DNA of 64,000 nucleotides, from the NCBI GenBank assembly GCA_026003075.1, contig BPGO01000001.1, positions 124,001 through 188,000 on the forward strand, read 5' to 3'. The translations under genes and the position numbers were made by a program. Shown piece by piece: positions 61,934 to 64,000 of this stretch (positions within the stretch are counted from its first letter, which is position 1; the number at the start of each line of letters is the position of its first letter). The DNA comes from Fimbriimonadales bacterium (GTDB lineage: Bacteria > Armatimonadota > Fimbriimonadia > Fimbriimonadales > GBS-DC). Under the pieces are notes generated by a model that searched no databases, was not told the DNA's origin, and saw only the letters and a program-made list of their open reading frames with translations.

Positions 61934-63376
61934 ATGTTTACTATGAAGCCGCGCACCATCGGTTGGATGTTGGGTATCGGGCTGGTGTTGATAGCAGTCA
62001 TTGGGTGGTTGTCCCGCAATGCCGCACAGGGGTGGGTGCGCATGGAGGACGGTTCTCTTGTGCGCGTGGTCGGCATCACACGGGGGACAAAGCACAATTA
62101 TACCCCTCCCTTTTGGCGTGCAAGGTTTGCAAGGTTGCGCTTAGTGGAACCGTATCAGGGAATATCGGATTTGATTATATCGACTCCAGAACCAAGGATG
62201 TACGTATGGCTACAGCGGCGTTTTCCGAATCCAAAACATACACGGAGAACGTTAACAGCGCGTCTCGTCGACCACAAGGGCGCGTTCATCCCCGTTGAAG
62301 TGGAGTGGGCGCCACGCCTGTGGAACTCAAGAGAGGAAATATTCTGCGTTCAGCTCCCTTACTTGCCAGCGGATGCGGAGCCTGTGTGGCTTGATTTCGA
62401 ACCAGTTCCGAATCGTAACAGCGGTCGCCGTCTTTTAATCAATCCGCCGTTTGTTTCGCGCCCTGTGCCATCCCTAAAGCCTCACCCACTACCCGCGCGT
62501 GCGAAAACCTCTGAATTCGAGGTGGAACTGGTGCGTTTGGATATCGTGGAGGACGAAATTGTCATCATGCCTGACAATAAGGAGTATGTTGCGCCCAGGA
62601 TAGTCGGGCGGCTAAACTTCTATGAATCCGGTAGGCGTACAAACAACTGGGGAGCGACCGAAGTATGGCTTGAAGACCCGTTTGGCAACCGTTATGAAAC
62701 TGGGCAAGCTCCCCCATGGCACTACCCATACTGGGTCTATTGCGCAAAGTTCTACCGCGTTGGGGAAGTCAGGTCGCGTGTTCCCAAAGCATGGCGTTCG
62801 GGCTGGATTCCCCTGCATTCAGGCGCCGACACGCCCCTCAACGCGCTCACGACACAGTACGGCGTCGCTATCCGTGTACTGGGTGTCTTTCAGCGAGCCA
62901 ATCAGGTCTTCGAGGTAGATCTTTCTAAGGCAGACCGGTATCGCATTCGCCCCGCCCAGGTCCCGCTGTCTTCCGAACTGAATCAGGATTTTCCAGTAAT
63001 GATACACCCTGCAGCGAGGGCAGATGTGTGGCAGGTGCACACCAAAGCGCCCGTTCTCCTGATTCATATCCCAGCACATCCGAATTGGCAAAGTGCTACT
63101 TTGACAAAGACACGATTTTTTTATAACGACTATGAGATTTTCTGCTTCCTGCAAGATGAGCAAGGACATGTCTACCCACTGCCTGTGGTGACCTATGAGT
63201 TGGGTCGGAGTAATCAATCTATATTATTGGCAGCGCGTCTCGACTTGCTCCCTCGTACAGTGCGTCGGGGGCGCGTAGGGATTACTCTGTCTCCCCCTCA
63301 TGTGATTCGCCTTCCGATCCCGCCGCTGAGCAAAGAGCAGGTACTCAAAGTGTGGGAGTGGAAGCGTGTGAAGTAA
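61934..63376 (+). CDS. Membrane-anchored protein of unknown function
   Basis: A 480-residue protein with one N-terminal hydrophobic helix (about 9-25) and a long beta-rich extracytoplasmic part with many W, Y, P and R residues. Repeated stretches such as GRLNFYESGRRTNNWGATEVWLEDPFGN look like beta-sandwich strands. I recognise no family and see no catalytic motif. Start ATG 61934 or ATG 61943. It is divergent from argF and is followed by another exported protein. Confidence 0.65.
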   Translation: MFTMKPRTIGWMLGIGLVLIAVIGWLSRNAAQGWVRMEDGSLVRVVGITRGTKHNYTPPFWRARFARLRLVEPYQGISDLIISTPEPRMYVWLQRRFPNPKHTRRTLTARLVDHKGAFIPVEVEWAPRLWNSREEIFCVQLPYLPADAEPVWLDFEPVPNRNSGRRLLINPPFVSRPVPSLKPHPLPARAKTSEFEVELVRLDIVEDEIVIMPDNKEYVAPRIVGRLNFYESGRRTNNWGATEVWLEDPFGNRYETGQAPPWHYPYWVYCAKFYRVGEVRSRVPKAWRSGWIPLHSGADTPLNALTTQYGVAIRVLGVFQRANQVFEVDLSKADRYRIRPAQVPLSSELNQDFPVMIHPAARADVWQVHTKAPVLLIHIPAHPNWQSATLTKTRFFYNDYEIFCFLQDEQGHVYPLPVVTYELGRSNQSILLAARLDLLPRTVRRGRVGITLSPPHVIRLPIPPLSKEQVLKVWEWKRVK

Positions 63377-63411
63377 GGGGCTCCTTAATCGCCACTTAAC
63401 CGCAGCCCAGG

Positions 63412-63417
63412 TATACT
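63412..63417 (+). promoter_or_regulatory. -10 element GG-TATACT, probable leaderless start
   Basis: CAGGTATACTTAGCGC ends 7 bases before GTG 63424, the first codon of the last gene. No ribosome-binding site can fit. Confidence 0.6.
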
Positions 63418-63423
63418 TAGCGC

Positions 63424-64000
63424 GTGATAGGGCGGCTTTATAGTTGGCTACTGGGCGGAATCGTGGGAGTAACGGTTGCGATGACCTTTATGCCCTCCTT
63501 GCACAGTAAGGCGCAGAGTGCATTATCGCTGAAGCCCCACGCAGTGGTGAACCACAAACCCATCGATGAGATGAGTGGGATTGCCCGAAGCCGTACCTAT
63601 GGAGACATCTACTGGGTTCATAACGACAGCGGCGACCGCGCCCGTATCTTCCCGATTCGGCTGGACGGGAGCGTGGTTGTGCCGCCTTTTATCTCTCGAC
63701 GCGACTCGTCCGACCGCCCCGAAGACCCCACCGTCGCCTACGAAGGTATCCAGATTGAAGGCGCGGTGAATATCGACTGGGAAGACATCGCTTGTGACGG
63801 CGACACGCTCTACATCGCCGATACGGGCAACAACGGCAACGCACGGCGCGACTTGGCGGTGTATGTGGTCAAAGAGCCGAACCCCGAAACCACCTTACAA
63901 GCGCACGCGCTCAAACGGCTCCCCGTCGTCTACCCCGACCAAAAGGCGTTCCCGGGCGATGTGTGGCACTATGATTGCGAAGCCATCTTCGTATTTCAGG
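63424..64000 (+). CDS. Exported beta-propeller-like protein (3' end outside window)
   Basis: An open frame runs from GTG 63424 to the last base (192 codons visible). It has an N-terminal membrane or signal segment (LYSWLLGGIVGVTVAMTF), then EMSGIARSRTYGDIYWVHNDSGD, DWEDIACDGDTLYIADTGNNGNAR and YDCEAIFVFQ. The WVHNDSGD/LYIADTGNN pattern is typical of blades in six-bladed propeller proteins. Function unknown. GTG sits 7 bases after a -10 box, so translation is probably leaderless. Confidence 0.7.
   Translation, partial: MIGRLYSWLLGGIVGVTVAMTFMPSLHSKAQSALSLKPHAVVNHKPIDEMSGIARSRTYGDIYWVHNDSGDRARIFPIRLDGSVVVPPFISRRDSSDRPEDPTVAYEGIQIEGAVNIDWEDIACDGDTLYIADTGNNGNARRDLAVYVVKEPNPETTLQAHALKRLPVVYPDQKAFPGDVWHYDCEAIFVFQ

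Overview
The window is a gene-dense, moderately GC-rich bacterial chromosome segment. It has no rRNA, no CRISPR array, no prophage and no intact insertion sequence. The host looks like a flagellated, menaquinone-using diderm: there is a MotA/MotB stator pair, sigma-54, an Omp85-type outer-membrane protein and the futalosine-pathway enzyme MqnC. An H-X9-DG prepilin-like protein, a DUF6785-type membrane protein and a possible carotenoid glycoside-ester gene set are also present. Together these suggest Armatimonadota (Fimbriimonadales-like), possibly thermophilic. That placement is inference from gene content; no marker phylogeny was possible.

Layout. 1-4683: a restriction-modification island, with a beta-class DNA methyltransferase (5' end outside the window), a DUF433/PIN-like toxin-antitoxin-type pair, a type III-like helicase and a separate PD-(D/E)XK nuclease. 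4709-12046 (minus): motB, motA, phytoene/squalene synthase, acyltransferase, glycosyltransferase, a Tat-type Gfo/Idh/MocA oxidoreductase and a PqaA-family esterase. 12101-19845: 6-phosphogluconate dehydrogenase, NYN protein, era, zinc-ribbon protein, dGTPase, apt, a permease preceded by a tiny leader ORF, mltG and DUF3054. 19996-34895: MATE exporter, GH130, holA, a transglutaminase membrane protein, a Spy-like protein, eno, pyk, rpoN, a response-regulator diguanylate cyclase, mnmE and folC. 34938-46601: Omp85 protein, DUF6785, mqnC, dapA-like, zinc-finger protein, lipoprotein, small beta-barrel, then a TPR/TPR/PilZ/GT2 operon in which the second TPR gene is frameshifted. 46659-50605: two convergent candidate type II restriction-modification modules separated by a 518-base gap holding a decayed ORF inside imperfect 23-bp direct repeats. 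50617-56335: a frameshifted aroE, an H-X9-DG prepilin, an LCP protein, a RemA-like protein, tRNA-Ala, tRNA-Val and tRNA-Pro, a nucleotidyltransferase and a DegT aminotransferase. 56442-64000: phasin-like protein, ABC1/UbiB kinase, purple-acid-phosphatase-like enzyme, dicarboxylate symporter, argF and two exported proteins of unknown function, the last running off the end.

The most distinctive signals are the following. (1) A recurring promoter word close to GGTAyAmT often lies only 6-10 bases before a start codon, which implies many leaderless mRNAs. One case is a perfectly symmetric bidirectional promoter between folC and the Omp85 gene; another precedes a 16-codon leader peptide coupled to a permease. 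(2) A toxin-antitoxin-like pair sits between the modification and restriction genes, and the helicase and nuclease are separate proteins. (3) Two single-base frameshifts break otherwise well-preserved genes (the TPR gene and aroE). (4) The gap between the two restriction-modification modules is bracketed by a duplicated methyltransferase gene end.
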